From the NCBI RefSeq assembly GCF_004785955.1, contig NZ_ML214300.1, positions 761,789 through 825,788 of the forward strand: a stretch of DNA of 64,000 nt, written 5' to 3'. Within the stretch, counting starts at the first letter, position 1. Each line of letters starts with the position of its first letter. The notes below the pieces were generated by a model. The model was not told the DNA's origin, ran no database searches, and saw nothing but the letters and a program-made list of their open reading frames with translations. Made by a program: the position numbers and the translations under genes. This document shows positions 9,185 to 17,689 of this stretch, one piece after another. The stretch comes from Halostella litorea (GTDB taxonomy: Archaea; Halobacteriota; Halobacteria; Halobacteriales; Natronoarchaeaceae).

Positions 9185-9215
9185 CGGCGGGGGTTCGACC
9201 CCCGGTCGAATGAAG

Positions 9216-9878
9216 CTACCGCCGTCGGGGCCGTTCGGCGACCGCGACGGCCCGGACCGGCGCGCCGTCGCCGCCGGCCACCCGCAGGGGGTAGGCCCGG
9301 AGTTCGAAGCGCTCGGGCAGGCCGTCCAGGTTCGTCAGGTTCTCGACTATCAGCCGCTCCGCGCCGAGCAGCGCGTGGTGGGCGGGCACGCCGTCGGGGT
9401 CGGCGGCGGTCCCGGCGTCGGTCCGCGAGGGCGAGGGGTCGACGCTCGCCGCGTCGGTCGCCACGTGGTACCCGCGCTCGGCGCAGTCCTCGGCCGCCGC
9501 GGCCGAGAGGTACGGGTGGTCGAAGTACGACGGGTCGCCCCACCGCCCGGCCCACCCGGTCCGGAGCACCAGCATCCCCGCGTCCGTCTCCGGCAGGTCC
9601 GCGGGGCGGATCGCCGCCCGCGGGCCGCGCCCGCGGAGGTCCACCAGCTTCGCGTCGAAGGCGAACGTCCCGACGGGGAACTCGTCTATCGTCCGGCCGT
9701 CCGGTTCGGTGTGGCTCGGGGCGTCGACGTGCGTGCCGGCGTGCGTGCCACACTCGACCGCCGAGACGCGGTAGCCGTCCGCCTCGACGGTGGCGTGGGG
9801 CGCGACGGATACCGGCGGGTCGCCGGGGTAGGTCGGCATATCCGTCTCGACGCGGCGCGTCAGGTCGCGGTGGGCCAT
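9216..9878 (-). CDS. Cyclase-family (kynurenine-formamidase-like) metal hydrolase
   Basis: The 220-residue protein starts MAHRDLTRRVETDMPTYPG and carries the metal-binding motif HAGTHVDAPSH, matching the HxGTHxDxPxH signature of the cyclase/KynB family (Pfam Cyclase). Members hydrolyse small amides or lactone-like substrates with Zn or Mn. An in-frame ORF extends upstream to 9986, but it would overlap the dapE 3' end and has unrelated composition, so ATG 9878 is preferred. It lies just downstream of the lysine operon on the same strand, 49 bases after dapE; a metabolic link is not evident. The substrate is unknown. Confidence 0.85.
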   Translation of the reverse strand: MAHRDLTRRVETDMPTYPGDPPVSVAPHATVEADGYRVSAVECGTHAGTHVDAPSHTEPDGRTIDEFPVGTFAFDAKLVDLRGRGPRAAIRPADLPETDAGMLVLRTGWAGRWGDPSYFDHPYLSAAAAEDCAERGYHVATDAASVDPSPSRTDAGTAADPDGVPAHHALLGAERLIVENLTNLDGLPERFELRAYPLRVAGGDGAPVRAVAVAERPRRR

Positions 9879-9927
9879 ACCGGTCACGTCGGCGACGGCG
9901 GTGAAAAGGGTGGCCCGCGGCGGACGG

Positions 9928-11001
9928 TCAGCCGAGCAGTTCGCGCAGCGTCGCCGCGACCGCATCGGCGGCCGCCCGGACCTCACCGACCCGGACGTAC
10001 TCCCGTTCGGCGTGGGCGACCGCGCCCTCGTCGTCGGCCAGTACGCCCGGCCCGAACACGACCGTCGGCGCGTCGGCGGCGAAGTAGGAGGCCTCCGTGG
10101 CGGCGGTGAACGGGCGCACGTCGCCCCCCGCCGCGTCGGCCAGGGCCGTCACGAGCGGGTCGTCGGCCGGCGTCGAGAACGCCTCCAGGAACGGGCTCTC
10201 GCGGTCGGTCAGCGAGAAGTCGACGCCGACGTCGTCGGGGACGCCCTCGCGGAGGTGGGCTTCGAGCGACGAGCGGAAGCCCTCGGCCGTCTCCGGCGGG
10301 ACGCTCCGGCGGTCGACCACGAGTTCGCTCGCCGCGGGGATCTGGTTGGTCGCGGTCCCGCCGGAGACGACGGTCGGCGTCAGCGTCGCCGCGCCGAGCG
10401 CGTCGTGGACCGGCGGCGCGTCGTCGCGCCCGTCGAACGTGTCGAGCGCGCGGAGGACGCCCTCCAGCGCGGCCACCGCGTTGGTCCCCTCCGCGGGTTC
10501 GGCGGCGTGGGCGTTTTCACCCGAGAGCGTGACGGTCCCCTGGAACCGCCCCTTCGCGGCGTTGCAGACGTCCAGCCCGGTCGGCTCGCCGACGACGCAG
10601 TAGTCGGGGTCGAGGTCGAGCGCCGCCGCGCCGGTCGACAGCGTCTCCTCGTCCGGGGTGACCGCAAGCGTCACGCGGCCGGCCTCGCCCGGATCGACCG
10701 CGAGGAACGCCGACAGCAGCGCCGCGAGCGGCCCCTTCGCGTCGCAGGAGCCGCGGCCGCGGACCGTGTCGTCGTCGCGCTCGAACGGGACGTGGGGCGG
10801 CACCGTGTCGATGTGCGTGTTCAACACGACGTGGGTGTCGCCCGACCCGCGCGAGGCGAGCGTGTTCCCCGCCCCGTCGACCGTCGCGTCGACGCCCGCG
10901 TCCGCGAGCGTCCCGACGAGCAGGTCCCGCATCTCGCCCACGTCCTCGGTGGAGTCGACCGGGACCGCGCGTTCGACGAAGGAAACGGGGTCGAACGTCA
11001 C
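9928..11001 (-). CDS. dapE: Succinyl-diaminopimelate desuccinylase (M20 family)
   Basis: The 357-residue M20-family metallopeptidase has metal-site motifs NTHIDTVPP and GRGSCDAKGPLAALL, the catalytic Glu in VTPDEETLSTG and EPTGLDV. It releases succinate from N-succinyl-LL-diaminopimelate. The start is GTG at 11001, which overlaps the dapF stop in a GTGA tetramer; this gives MTFDPVSFVERAV and a normal length. It is the last gene of the operon. The enzyme could be an ornithine/lysine-carrier M20 peptidase instead, but position after dapD and before no other M20 gene supports dapE. Confidence 0.9.
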   Translation of the reverse strand: MTFDPVSFVERAVPVDSTEDVGEMRDLLVGTLADAGVDATVDGAGNTLASRGSGDTHVVLNTHIDTVPPHVPFERDDDTVRGRGSCDAKGPLAALLSAFLAVDPGEAGRVTLAVTPDEETLSTGAAALDLDPDYCVVGEPTGLDVCNAAKGRFQGTVTLSGENAHAAEPAEGTNAVAALEGVLRALDTFDGRDDAPPVHDALGAATLTPTVVSGGTATNQIPAASELVVDRRSVPPETAEGFRSSLEAHLREGVPDDVGVDFSLTDRESPFLEAFSTPADDPLVTALADAAGGDVRPFTAATEASYFAADAPTVVFGPGVLADDEGAVAHAEREYVRVGEVRAAADAVAATLRELLG

Positions 11002-11846
11002 GACTGGGTCGGGACCGCGGGGAGTTCGCCGTCGAACTCGCGCTCGACGGGGCCGCGCAGGACCGCGGGGCCGGCCTCGGGGAGCCGCACCGTGAGGTCG
11101 CCGCCCGGCGGCGAGACCGTCACGCGCTCGGCGTCGGTCAGGCCAAGGCGGCGGGCGGCGGCCGCGACCGCGACCGCGCCGGTGCCGCAGGCGTCGGTCT
11201 CGCCCTCGACGCCGCGCTCGAACGTGCGCTGGGCGAACCCGTCGTCGGTTCCGCTGGCGACGTTGACGTTCGCGCCCTCCGGGAAGACGTCGGCGTGGCG
11301 GATCGGCGGGGCCATCGCCGCCAGGTCGACGGCGTCGGCGTCGTCGACGAAGACGACGGCGTGGGGGACGCCCGTCGTGAGCGCCGTCACCTCCCAGCCC
11401 TCGACATCCTCCGCGACCAGCGGCTCGTCGCGGGCGAGGGGGACCTCCGCCGGGTCGAACGACGGGACGCCCATCTCGACGGCCACGTCGTCGCCGTGGA
11501 TCTCGGCCCGCCGGGTGCCCGCGGGCGTGTGGATGACGACTTCGCGGGCGTTGGTCCGGTCGGCGACCCAGCGCGCGACGCAGCGCGCGCCGTTGCCACA
11601 CATCGCCGCGGTGCCGCCGTCGGGCTGGTAGAGCCGCATCGTCACCTCGGGCGGGTTCGGGGTGGCGTCCATGTCGAGGACGAGCACGCCGTCCGCGCCG
11701 GTCGTCCGGTCCGGGTCGTCCGCGCCGACGCCCGTCTCGCGGTCGCAGTGGGCGACCGCGAACGCGCTCCAGTCCGCCACGTCGGCGGCCGCGTCGACGA
11801 CCAGGAAGTCGTTGCCGGTGCCGTGGAGCTTCTCGTAGCGTATCAT
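10998..11846 (-). CDS. dapF: Diaminopimelate epimerase
   Basis: The 282-residue protein epimerises LL- to meso-diaminopimelate without cofactor. Both catalytic Cys are visible: in MCGNGARC and in DACGTGA. The N-terminus MIRYEKLHGTGNDFLVVD is the family hallmark. Start ATG 11846 overlaps the lysA stop as ATGA, and its own stop overlaps the dapE GTG, so translation is coupled on both sides. The acidic composition is normal for a haloarchaeal cytoplasmic enzyme. Confidence 0.96.
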   Translation of the reverse strand: MIRYEKLHGTGNDFLVVDAAADVADWSAFAVAHCDRETGVGADDPDRTTGADGVLVLDMDATPNPPEVTMRLYQPDGGTAAMCGNGARCVARWVADRTNAREVVIHTPAGTRRAEIHGDDVAVEMGVPSFDPAEVPLARDEPLVAEDVEGWEVTALTTGVPHAVVFVDDADAVDLAAMAPPIRHADVFPEGANVNVASGTDDGFAQRTFERGVEGETDACGTGAVAVAAAARRLGLTDAERVTVSPPGGDLTVRLPEAGPAVLRGPVEREFDGELPAVPTQS

Positions 11847-13105
11847 TCTTCGAGCCTCGTGACGTCCGCCACCGTCTCCCGGCGGCGGGCGAGCGTCGCC
11901 GCGCCGTCGTCCAGCGTCACCGTCGCCGGCCGGGGGCGGGAGTTGTACTGGCTGGCCATCTCGTAGCCGTACGCGCCGGCGTTGCCGAGCGCGAGCGTGT
12001 CGCCCCGGGCCGGCGCGGGCAGGTCGCGGTCCGTGCAGAACACGTCCGCGCTCTCGCAGATGGGGCCCGTGACGGTCTGGGCGACCGTCCCGCGCTCGCC
12101 GGCGTCCGGCGCGAGGTTGCGGACCGCGTGGTACGCGTCGTACATCGCCGGCCGGAGCAGCGTCGTCATCCCGGCGTCGACGCCGACGACGGTCGTCTCG
12201 GGCGTCTCCTTGACGGTGTTGACGTCCGCCAGCAGGACGCCCGCGTCCGCGACGAGGTAGCGCCCGGGTTCGACCGCCAGCCGCGCGTCCACGTCGCCGA
12301 GCGCCTCGCGGGTCGCGTCCGCGACGGCGTCGAGGTCGAGCGGGGCCTCGTCCGGCCGGTACGGGACGCCGAAGCCGCCGCCGACGTCGACGAACTCCAG
12401 GGGAACCGGCGCGTCCCGCGCCAAGTCGCCCATCCGCGCGACGAGTTCGCGGTGGGCCGCCAGGTCGTCGCCGGAGATGCCGCTCCCGGCGTGGGCGTGG
12501 ACACCCACCACGTCGAAGCCGCGGTCGGCCGCGTCGGCGAGCAGGTCGGTCGCCAGGCCGTACGGGACGCCGAACTTCGCGTCCGCGCCGGTCGACACCT
12601 TCTCGTGGTGGCCCGCGCCGACGCCGGGGTTGACGCGGACGCAGAGGCGGCCGTCGTACCCCCGCGCTTCGAGGCGGTCGAGGGTGTCCTCCGCGCCGAC
12701 GGTGACCGTCAGGTCGGGGTACTCGCGCCACAGGTCGACGACCGTGTCGAGGTCGCCGGCCGGCGGGTTGACCGCGGTGTACTGGACGCGCGCGCCGGGG
12801 TCGGCGACCGCGCCGTCCGTCCCGCCGTCGAGCGCGTCGAGGGCCCGTGCGACCTCGCCGGCGGAGGCACATTCGATGCCCGCGCCGGCCTCGCCCAGCG
12901 TCGAGAGGACGCGGCCGAGCGTGTTCGCCTTCGCGGCGTACCGTATCTCGGCGTCGGGGAACGCCCCCGCCATGCGGCGGTAGTTCTCCCGCACGCGGTC
13001 GAGGTCGAGGACGTACAGCGGGCTGCCGTGCTCGTCGCGGAGGTCGCGGAGCCGCGCCGCGTCCCAGGCGTCGAGCCGCCGCACCGCGGGGGTAGCCGCG
13101 CTCAT
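11843..13105 (-). CDS. lysA: Diaminopimelate decarboxylase
   Basis: The 420-residue PLP enzyme makes lysine from meso-diaminopimelate. RYAAKANT holds the PLP lysine, HAHAGSGI and EPGRYLVADAG are the phosphate-binding segments of the alanine-racemase-like barrel, and ICESADVFC contains the active-site Cys from the partner subunit. It lies in the middle of the operon, with ATGA overlaps to dapD upstream and dapF downstream. Placing lysA before dapF is not pathway order but is seen in other haloarchaea. Confidence 0.96.
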   Translation of the reverse strand: MSAATPAVRRLDAWDAARLRDLRDEHGSPLYVLDLDRVRENYRRMAGAFPDAEIRYAAKANTLGRVLSTLGEAGAGIECASAGEVARALDALDGGTDGAVADPGARVQYTAVNPPAGDLDTVVDLWREYPDLTVTVGAEDTLDRLEARGYDGRLCVRVNPGVGAGHHEKVSTGADAKFGVPYGLATDLLADAADRGFDVVGVHAHAGSGISGDDLAAHRELVARMGDLARDAPVPLEFVDVGGGFGVPYRPDEAPLDLDAVADATREALGDVDARLAVEPGRYLVADAGVLLADVNTVKETPETTVVGVDAGMTTLLRPAMYDAYHAVRNLAPDAGERGTVAQTVTGPICESADVFCTDRDLPAPARGDTLALGNAGAYGYEMASQYNSRPRPATVTLDDGAATLARRRETVADVTRLEE

Positions 13106-13944
13106 TCCCGCAGGGCGTCCTCCTTGGCCGCCGCCTCCAGGGTCTCCTGCTCTAAGCTCGTCGCGACGACGGCCGGCTTGTACGCGCCGCCCTCGAACAG
13201 GTCGTGCTCGCCGATCGACGACTCGACGAAGCGGGTGAACGCACGGCGCTCGGGCGGCAGTTCGCCGTAGATCACTTCCTCCTCGACGAGGTCGTAGACC
13301 GGGATCCGGGGGGTCAGCAGCGTGTTCTCGCCGACGACGCTGCCCTCGCCGACGACGAAGCCGCTGGTGACCCGACAGCCCGCGCCCAGCGACACGTCGT
13401 CCTCGACGACCACCGGCGCGTCCTCGACGGGTTCGAGGACGCCGCCGATCAGCGTGTTCGCGCCGAGCTTCACGTTCGCGCCGATCTGGGCACAGGAGCC
13501 GACCGTGTCCGCGGAGTCGACGAGGGTGCCGTCACCGACGTGCGCGCCGACGTTGACGAAGCTCGGGCTCATCATGATGCAGTCCGCGCCGAGGTACGCG
13601 CCGCGACGGACCGTCGTGCCGTCCGGCGTGTTGCGCGTGCCGCGCTCGCCGAGGTCGGCGGTGTCGCGCAGGGGGAGCACGTCGTGGTAGCGCACGTCGC
13701 CGTACTCCCGTGGCTCCGTCTCCCGCAGGCCGAAGTTGAGCAGGATGCCGCGCTTGACCCACGCGTTCGCCTCCCACTCCCCGCCGCGCTTCTCGGCCGC
13801 CCGCACCTCGCCGGCCTCCAGCGCGTCGAGGAACGCCTCCAGCGTGTCGGCGGCGTCCGCGCCGGCCGTCCCGGCGTCTATCTCGTCGTTCTCGTAGCGC
13901 TGCCACAGGTCCTCTATCTCGGCTGCAAGCGTCGACTGACTCAT
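13102..13944 (-). CDS. dapD: Tetrahydrodipicolinate N-succinyltransferase
   Basis: The 280-residue protein is a left-handed beta-helix acyltransferase. Hexapeptide repeats are clear in the middle (GAYLGADCIMMSPSFVNVGA, VGSCAQIGANVKLGANTLIG). It succinylates tetrahydrodipicolinate with succinyl-CoA and shows that this organism uses the succinylase branch of the diaminopimelate pathway. MSPSFVNVGA matches the DapD active-site strand. ATG 13944 overlaps the dapB TGA as ATGA. Confidence 0.94.
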   Translation of the reverse strand: MSQSTLAAEIEDLWQRYENDEIDAGTAGADAADTLEAFLDALEAGEVRAAEKRGGEWEANAWVKRGILLNFGLRETEPREYGDVRYHDVLPLRDTADLGERGTRNTPDGTTVRRGAYLGADCIMMSPSFVNVGAHVGDGTLVDSADTVGSCAQIGANVKLGANTLIGGVLEPVEDAPVVVEDDVSLGAGCRVTSGFVVGEGSVVGENTLLTPRIPVYDLVEEEVIYGELPPERRAFTRFVESSIGEHDLFEGGAYKPAVVATSLEQETLEAAAKEDALRE

Positions 13945-14720
13945 TGGGGTCCCTCCAGTACGTCACCGAAGTCGTACCACCCTGATTCCTGTTGCGATAG
14001 CCAGGCCGCGGCGTCGACCGCGCCCGCCGCGAACACGCCGCGGCTCTCGGCGCGGTGGGTGAGCCGCACCTCCTCGTGGTTGCCGGCGACCAGCACCTCG
14101 TGCTCGCCGGTCACGTCGCCGGCCCGGAGCGCGTGGACGCCGATATCGCCGTCCTCGCGCGGTGCCTCGCCCTCGCGGCCGTGGACGCGGCGGTCGTCGC
14201 CGACCCCGCGGGCGTCCTCGACCTCCCGCAGGATCGACTTCGCGGTGCCGCTCGGCGCGTCCCGCTTCGCGTTGTGGTGGGTCTCGACGAGTTCCACGTC
14301 GTACCCCGGCAGGTTCGCCACGGCGTCGCCGACCACGTCCAGCAGCGCCTGGACGCCGCGGGCGAAGTTCGCCGCCTTCAGCACCGGCACGGCCTCGCTG
14401 GCTTCCCGGAGCGCGTCCAGTTGGCCGTCGTCGAAGCCGGTCGTGCCGACGACGGCGGGGACGCCGGCGTCGGCGGCCGCCTCGACGTACGCCACGCTCG
14501 ACTCCGGGCCGGTGAAGTCGACGACCGCCTCGGCCTCGCGGGCCGCCAGGAGGTCGCCGAAGTCGGCCGCGTCCTCGACCGCGACGCCGTCGACCGCCTC
14601 GACGTCCGGGTCGCGGTTGACCGCCAGAACGACCGAGACGTCGTCGCGGTCGGCCGCCTCCGCGATAAGCTCCCGGCCCATGCGGCCGGTCGCGCCGGTG
14701 ACGGCCAGCCGGACCGTCAC
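13941..14720 (-). CDS. dapB: 4-Hydroxy-tetrahydrodipicolinate reductase
   Basis: The 259-residue enzyme reduces the DapA product with NAD(P)H. It has the Rossmann motif VTGATGRMGRELI at the N-terminus, VVGTTGFDD, and the catalytic block ETHHNAKRDAPSGTA with His-His and the substrate Lys. The start codon is GTG 14720, overlapping the dapA stop as GTGA. Length is typical. Confidence 0.96.
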   Translation of the reverse strand: MTVRLAVTGATGRMGRELIAEAADRDDVSVVLAVNRDPDVEAVDGVAVEDAADFGDLLAAREAEAVVDFTGPESSVAYVEAAADAGVPAVVGTTGFDDGQLDALREASEAVPVLKAANFARGVQALLDVVGDAVANLPGYDVELVETHHNAKRDAPSGTAKSILREVEDARGVGDDRRVHGREGEAPREDGDIGVHALRAGDVTGEHEVLVAGNHEEVRLTHRAESRGVFAAGAVDAAAWLSQQESGWYDFGDVLEGPQ

Positions 14721-15637
14721 GGCTCGACCTCCGCCCCGGCGTCGGCGGCCTCGCCGTCGAGGTCCGCGAGCACGGCCCGGAGGCGCTCGCGGTGCGCCTC
14801 GTCGAGGCGCGTGAGCGGCGAGCGGAGTTCCGGCGAGCCGCGGCCGCGGATCGACATGGCCTCCTTCACCGGGATGGGGTTGGTCTCGACGAACAGCGCG
14901 CGGGTCAGGTCGCCGAGTTCGTGGTGGATCCCGCGGGCGCGTTCGAAGTCGCCCGCCAGCGCCGCGCCGACCATCGCGCAGGTGCGCTCCGGTTCGACGT
15001 TGGCGACGACGCTGATTGTGCCGGTCGCGCCGACCGAGATCATCGGGACGGTGAGCGGGTCGTCGCCCGAGAGGACGGCGAAGTCCTCGTCGCGCGTCCG
15101 CTCGACTATCTCGGATATCTGACCCAGGTCGCCGCTGGCGGCCTTGAAGCCCGCGACGTTCTCGTGGGCGGCGAATTCGACCGCGGTGTCGGGGTCGATG
15201 TTCCGCCCCGTGCGCGACGGGACGTTGTAGACGATCTGGGGCAGGTCGACGGCGTCCGCGACGGTGCGGTAGTGCTCGACCAGCCCGCGCTGCTCTGGCT
15301 TGTTGTAGTACGGCGAGATGAGCAGGAGCGCGTCGGCCCCTGCGTCGGCGGCGCGCTCGGAGAGTTCGAGCGCCTCGCGGGTGTTGTTGCTCCCGGTGCC
15401 GGCGACCACCGGCACGTCGTCGACGGCGTCGACGACCGCCTCGACGACCTCGACGTGCTCGTCGTGGGTCAGGGTCGCGCTCTCGCCGGTGGAGCCGACG
15501 GGGACGACCCCGTCGACGCCCGCCGATTCGAGGTACCGGGCGTTCTCGCGTAGCTGGTCGAAGTCGATCCGCTCGTCGGCGTCGAACGGCGTGGTGAGCG
15601 CCGGGAAGACGCCGCTGAAGTCGATGTCGTGTGTCAT
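14717..15637 (-). CDS. dapA: 4-Hydroxy-tetrahydrodipicolinate synthase
   Basis: The 306-residue TIM-barrel enzyme condenses pyruvate with aspartate semialdehyde and opens the lysine operon. Schiff-base Lys is in VAGFKAASGD, the catalytic Tyr in YNVPSRTGRN, and GSTGESATLTHDEH is the conserved pyruvate loop. The chosen start is ATG 15637 (MTHDIDFSGVFPALTTPFD); a longer frame to 15721 would add a basic tail that the family lacks. Bases 15638-15700 would be a leader if the T-run on the minus strand near 15729-15735 (read as GAAAAAAC on plus-complement) is part of its promoter, but that is uncertain. Confidence 0.95.
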   Translation of the reverse strand: MTHDIDFSGVFPALTTPFDADERIDFDQLRENARYLESAGVDGVVPVGSTGESATLTHDEHVEVVEAVVDAVDDVPVVAGTGSNNTREALELSERAADAGADALLLISPYYNKPEQRGLVEHYRTVADAVDLPQIVYNVPSRTGRNIDPDTAVEFAAHENVAGFKAASGDLGQISEIVERTRDEDFAVLSGDDPLTVPMISVGATGTISVVANVEPERTCAMVGAALAGDFERARGIHHELGDLTRALFVETNPIPVKEAMSIRGRGSPELRSPLTRLDEAHRERLRAVLADLDGEAADAGAEVEP

Positions 15638-15947
15638 TGGTGCTGTGTGGTTAGTGTGGGTCGGTCGCGCGATGCCGGTCGAACGCGCCCGGGACGGGGA
15701 CGCCACCCCCGCCGCGAGCACACCCTACGCGCGTTTTTTCAGAAGGACGGTCGCGCCGCTCGTCGGCTTCGGTGAGACGACGCCCGGACGAGCGGCCGCT
15801 GGCATTACCGTACCAACGGTAACGGGAGGACTTAGGGCTTGTGCCGCCCGCGAATCCTGCCTCGGCGGGGCCGAGTTACCGAGCCCCACGCGAGGGTCTG
15901 TCACAATCAACAAGAGATATATGGCTCACGGGCGGATACTCTCGCGT
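15638..15947. other. Intergenic region between dapA and htpX with an inverted repeat
   Basis: This 310-base divergent gap holds the promoters of the lysine operon and of htpX. A perfect inverted repeat TTACCGT-ACCA-ACGGTAA lies at 15805-15822. GAGATATATGG near 15914-15924 is the TATA-like element for htpX, about 27-33 bases before its ATG. No convincing gene was found; a 62-codon minus-strand frame (15725-15913) has no family features. Confidence 0.6.
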
Positions 15948-16772
15948 ATGAGACACATCGGACTCAAACTCCGGATGGCGTTCGTGGGCACCATCCTGTT
16001 CGCGTTCTACGCGCTCGTGGCGGGCTTTGCCTTCACGCTCGGCGTCCCGCTGTGGCTGGTGCTCGTCGGCTCCGTCCTCTTTGCCGGCTTCCAGTACAAG
16101 CTCGGCAAGTGGATGGCGCTGCGCAGCGTCGGCGCAGAGGAGATGGACGAACAGCAGTATCAGGAGATCCACAAAATGGTCGACGGCATCTGCTTCGAGA
16201 TGAACCTCGACAAGCCGAAGCTGATGGTCGCCGACATGGGCGTCCCCAACGCCTTCGCCACGGGCCGGCGCGGCGCGGGCGTCGTGGTCGTCTCCAGCGA
16301 ACTCATCCGCATCCTCGAACGCGACGAACTGAAAGGCGTCATCGCCCACGAACTGGCCCACCTCGACAACCGCGACGTGGTCACGATGGTGCTCGGCCAG
16401 TCTATCGCCTCCATCGTCGGCATCGCCGTCCAGTGGACGATCATGCTCACCGGCGACAACGACATCGCCGACTTCGTGCTCGGTTACATCGCTGGCATCC
16501 TCACGCAGATGTTCGTGATGCTGTTTGTGCTCGCCATCTCGCGGTACCGCGAGTACGTCGCCGACAGCGACGCCGCCCAGCACATCGGCGGCGGCGAGCC
16601 GCTGGCCCGCGCCCTGGAGAAGATCCAGCGCGGCGCCGAGGGCCGCGAGAGCCGCGTCGGCGACGACGTGAGCGCGCTCTGTATCTTCGACTCCGAGCGC
16701 GGCCTCCTGAAGTCGGTTCTCGCGACCCACCCGCCGGTCGAGAAGCGCATCGAGAAGCTCCGGAGTTACTGA
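15948..16772 (+). CDS. htpX: HtpX-type membrane zinc metalloprotease (M48)
   Basis: The 274-residue protein has two N-terminal membrane segments (about residues 8-45), the zinc motif HELAH (134-138), further membrane segments near 145-190 and the third ligand Glu in ISRYREYVADSDAA. HtpX proteases degrade misfolded membrane proteins with their active site facing the cytoplasm. ATG 15948 is preferred over an in-frame ATG at 15921 because the latter overlaps the TATA-like GATATAT element expected about 27 bases upstream of a leaderless start. Confidence 0.93.
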   Translation: MRHIGLKLRMAFVGTILFAFYALVAGFAFTLGVPLWLVLVGSVLFAGFQYKLGKWMALRSVGAEEMDEQQYQEIHKMVDGICFEMNLDKPKLMVADMGVPNAFATGRRGAGVVVVSSELIRILERDELKGVIAHELAHLDNRDVVTMVLGQSIASIVGIAVQWTIMLTGDNDIADFVLGYIAGILTQMFVMLFVLAISRYREYVADSDAAQHIGGGEPLARALEKIQRGAEGRESRVGDDVSALCIFDSERGLLKSVLATHPPVEKRIEKLRSY

Positions 16773-16851
16773 GGACGCCGCCGGGGAACCCATCCGACTG
16801 CGGGACGTTTCCCCCGAAGCCATTTTACTGGCCCCCGACACACGTTCGGGT

Positions 16852-17349
16852 ATGGTGGATATCCACTCGGGCCAGCGCGTCGCGATGCTCGCCGACGCGC
16901 AGAACCTCTATCACTCCGCACAGAGCCTCTACAGCCGGAACATCGACTACTCCGAACTGCTGAACAAGGGGGTACAGGACCGCGAACTCGTCCGCGCGAT
17001 CGCGTACGTCATCCGCGCGGACTCGCCGGAGGAGGAGTCCTTCTTCGACGCGCTGACGGACATCGGCTACGAGACGAAGATAAAGGACATCAAGACGTTC
17101 AAGGACGGGTCGAAGAAGGCCGACTGGGACGTCGGCATGTGTCTCGACGCGGTGACGCTGACGAACCACGTCGACACGATCGTCCTCTGTACGGGCGACG
17201 GCGACTTCTCGCGGCTCTGCTCGCACCTGCGTCACGAGGGCGTCCGCGTCGAGGCGATGGGGTTCGAGGAGTCGACCTCCGACGAACTCGTCGACGCCGT
17301 CGACGCCTTCATCGACCTGAGCGAGCGCCCCGACACGTTCCTGCTGTAA
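16852..17349 (+). CDS. NYN-domain (PIN-like) putative nuclease
   Basis: The 165-residue protein matches the LabA/DUF88 group of NYN domains, a PIN-like nuclease fold. Acidic residues expected to bind metal are in ADAQNLYHS near the N-terminus, KADWDVGMCLDA in the middle and CTGDGDFSRLC near residue 118. It probably cuts RNA, but no substrate is known. Its leaderless-type promoter is CATTTTACTGG (about 16820-16830). It is a single-domain version; many homologues carry extra RNA-binding domains. Confidence 0.87.
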   Translation: MVDIHSGQRVAMLADAQNLYHSAQSLYSRNIDYSELLNKGVQDRELVRAIAYVIRADSPEEESFFDALTDIGYETKIKDIKTFKDGSKKADWDVGMCLDAVTLTNHVDTIVLCTGDGDFSRLCSHLRHEGVRVEAMGFEESTSDELVDAVDAFIDLSERPDTFLL

Positions 17350-17382
17350 AGGGTCGCCCTCCGGTACTTCGCGTCGTCCGGT

Positions 17383-17559
17383 TCAGACCGGGCGGCCGTC
17401 GCCGGCCGTCCCGACGAGCAGCGCGCCGGCCGCCATCCCGAGCGACGCGATCGCGGCCGGAATGAGTAGTGACGTGTCCCGCAGTGCGCCCGTCGCCAGA
17501 AGCACGACGCTGCTCACGACCAGCAACACGGCCCCAAGCGCGACTTTCTTCGTATCCAT
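17383..17559 (-). CDS. Small two-helix membrane protein, 58 residues
   Basis: A short frame reads MDTKKVALGAVLLVVSSVVL and goes on to a second hydrophobic helix (LLIPAAIASLGMAAGALLVG), ending DGRPV and TGA. Two transmembrane helices separated by an ATGALRDTS turn are clear. A TATA-like stretch, AAACTATAAG on the minus strand (about 17585-17595), lies 27-36 bases before the ATG, which supports real transcription. It lies convergent with the NYN gene. Function is unknown. Confidence 0.72.
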   Translation of the reverse strand: MDTKKVALGAVLLVVSSVVLLATGALRDTSLLIPAAIASLGMAAGALLVGTAGDGRPV

Positions 17560-17689
17560 TGTACGTAGGGATCGGCACCGAACGCTTATAGTTTTCTCTA
17601 CCGGTCCGCGGGGGTAGCGTGGTAACGACTCACGAACCCCGGCCGCCGTGTCGAAGGGCTTTCGAGGGCGTGTGTCGAACTGGGCGGCA

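Noticed and set aside
15638-15700. A lysine riboswitch before dapA
   Set aside because: The leader is too short and shows none of the multi-helix structure; lysine riboswitches are not known from archaea.
15725-15913. A 62-codon minus-strand frame between dapA and htpX
   Set aside because: It spans the inverted repeat and promoter-like sequences and has no family features.
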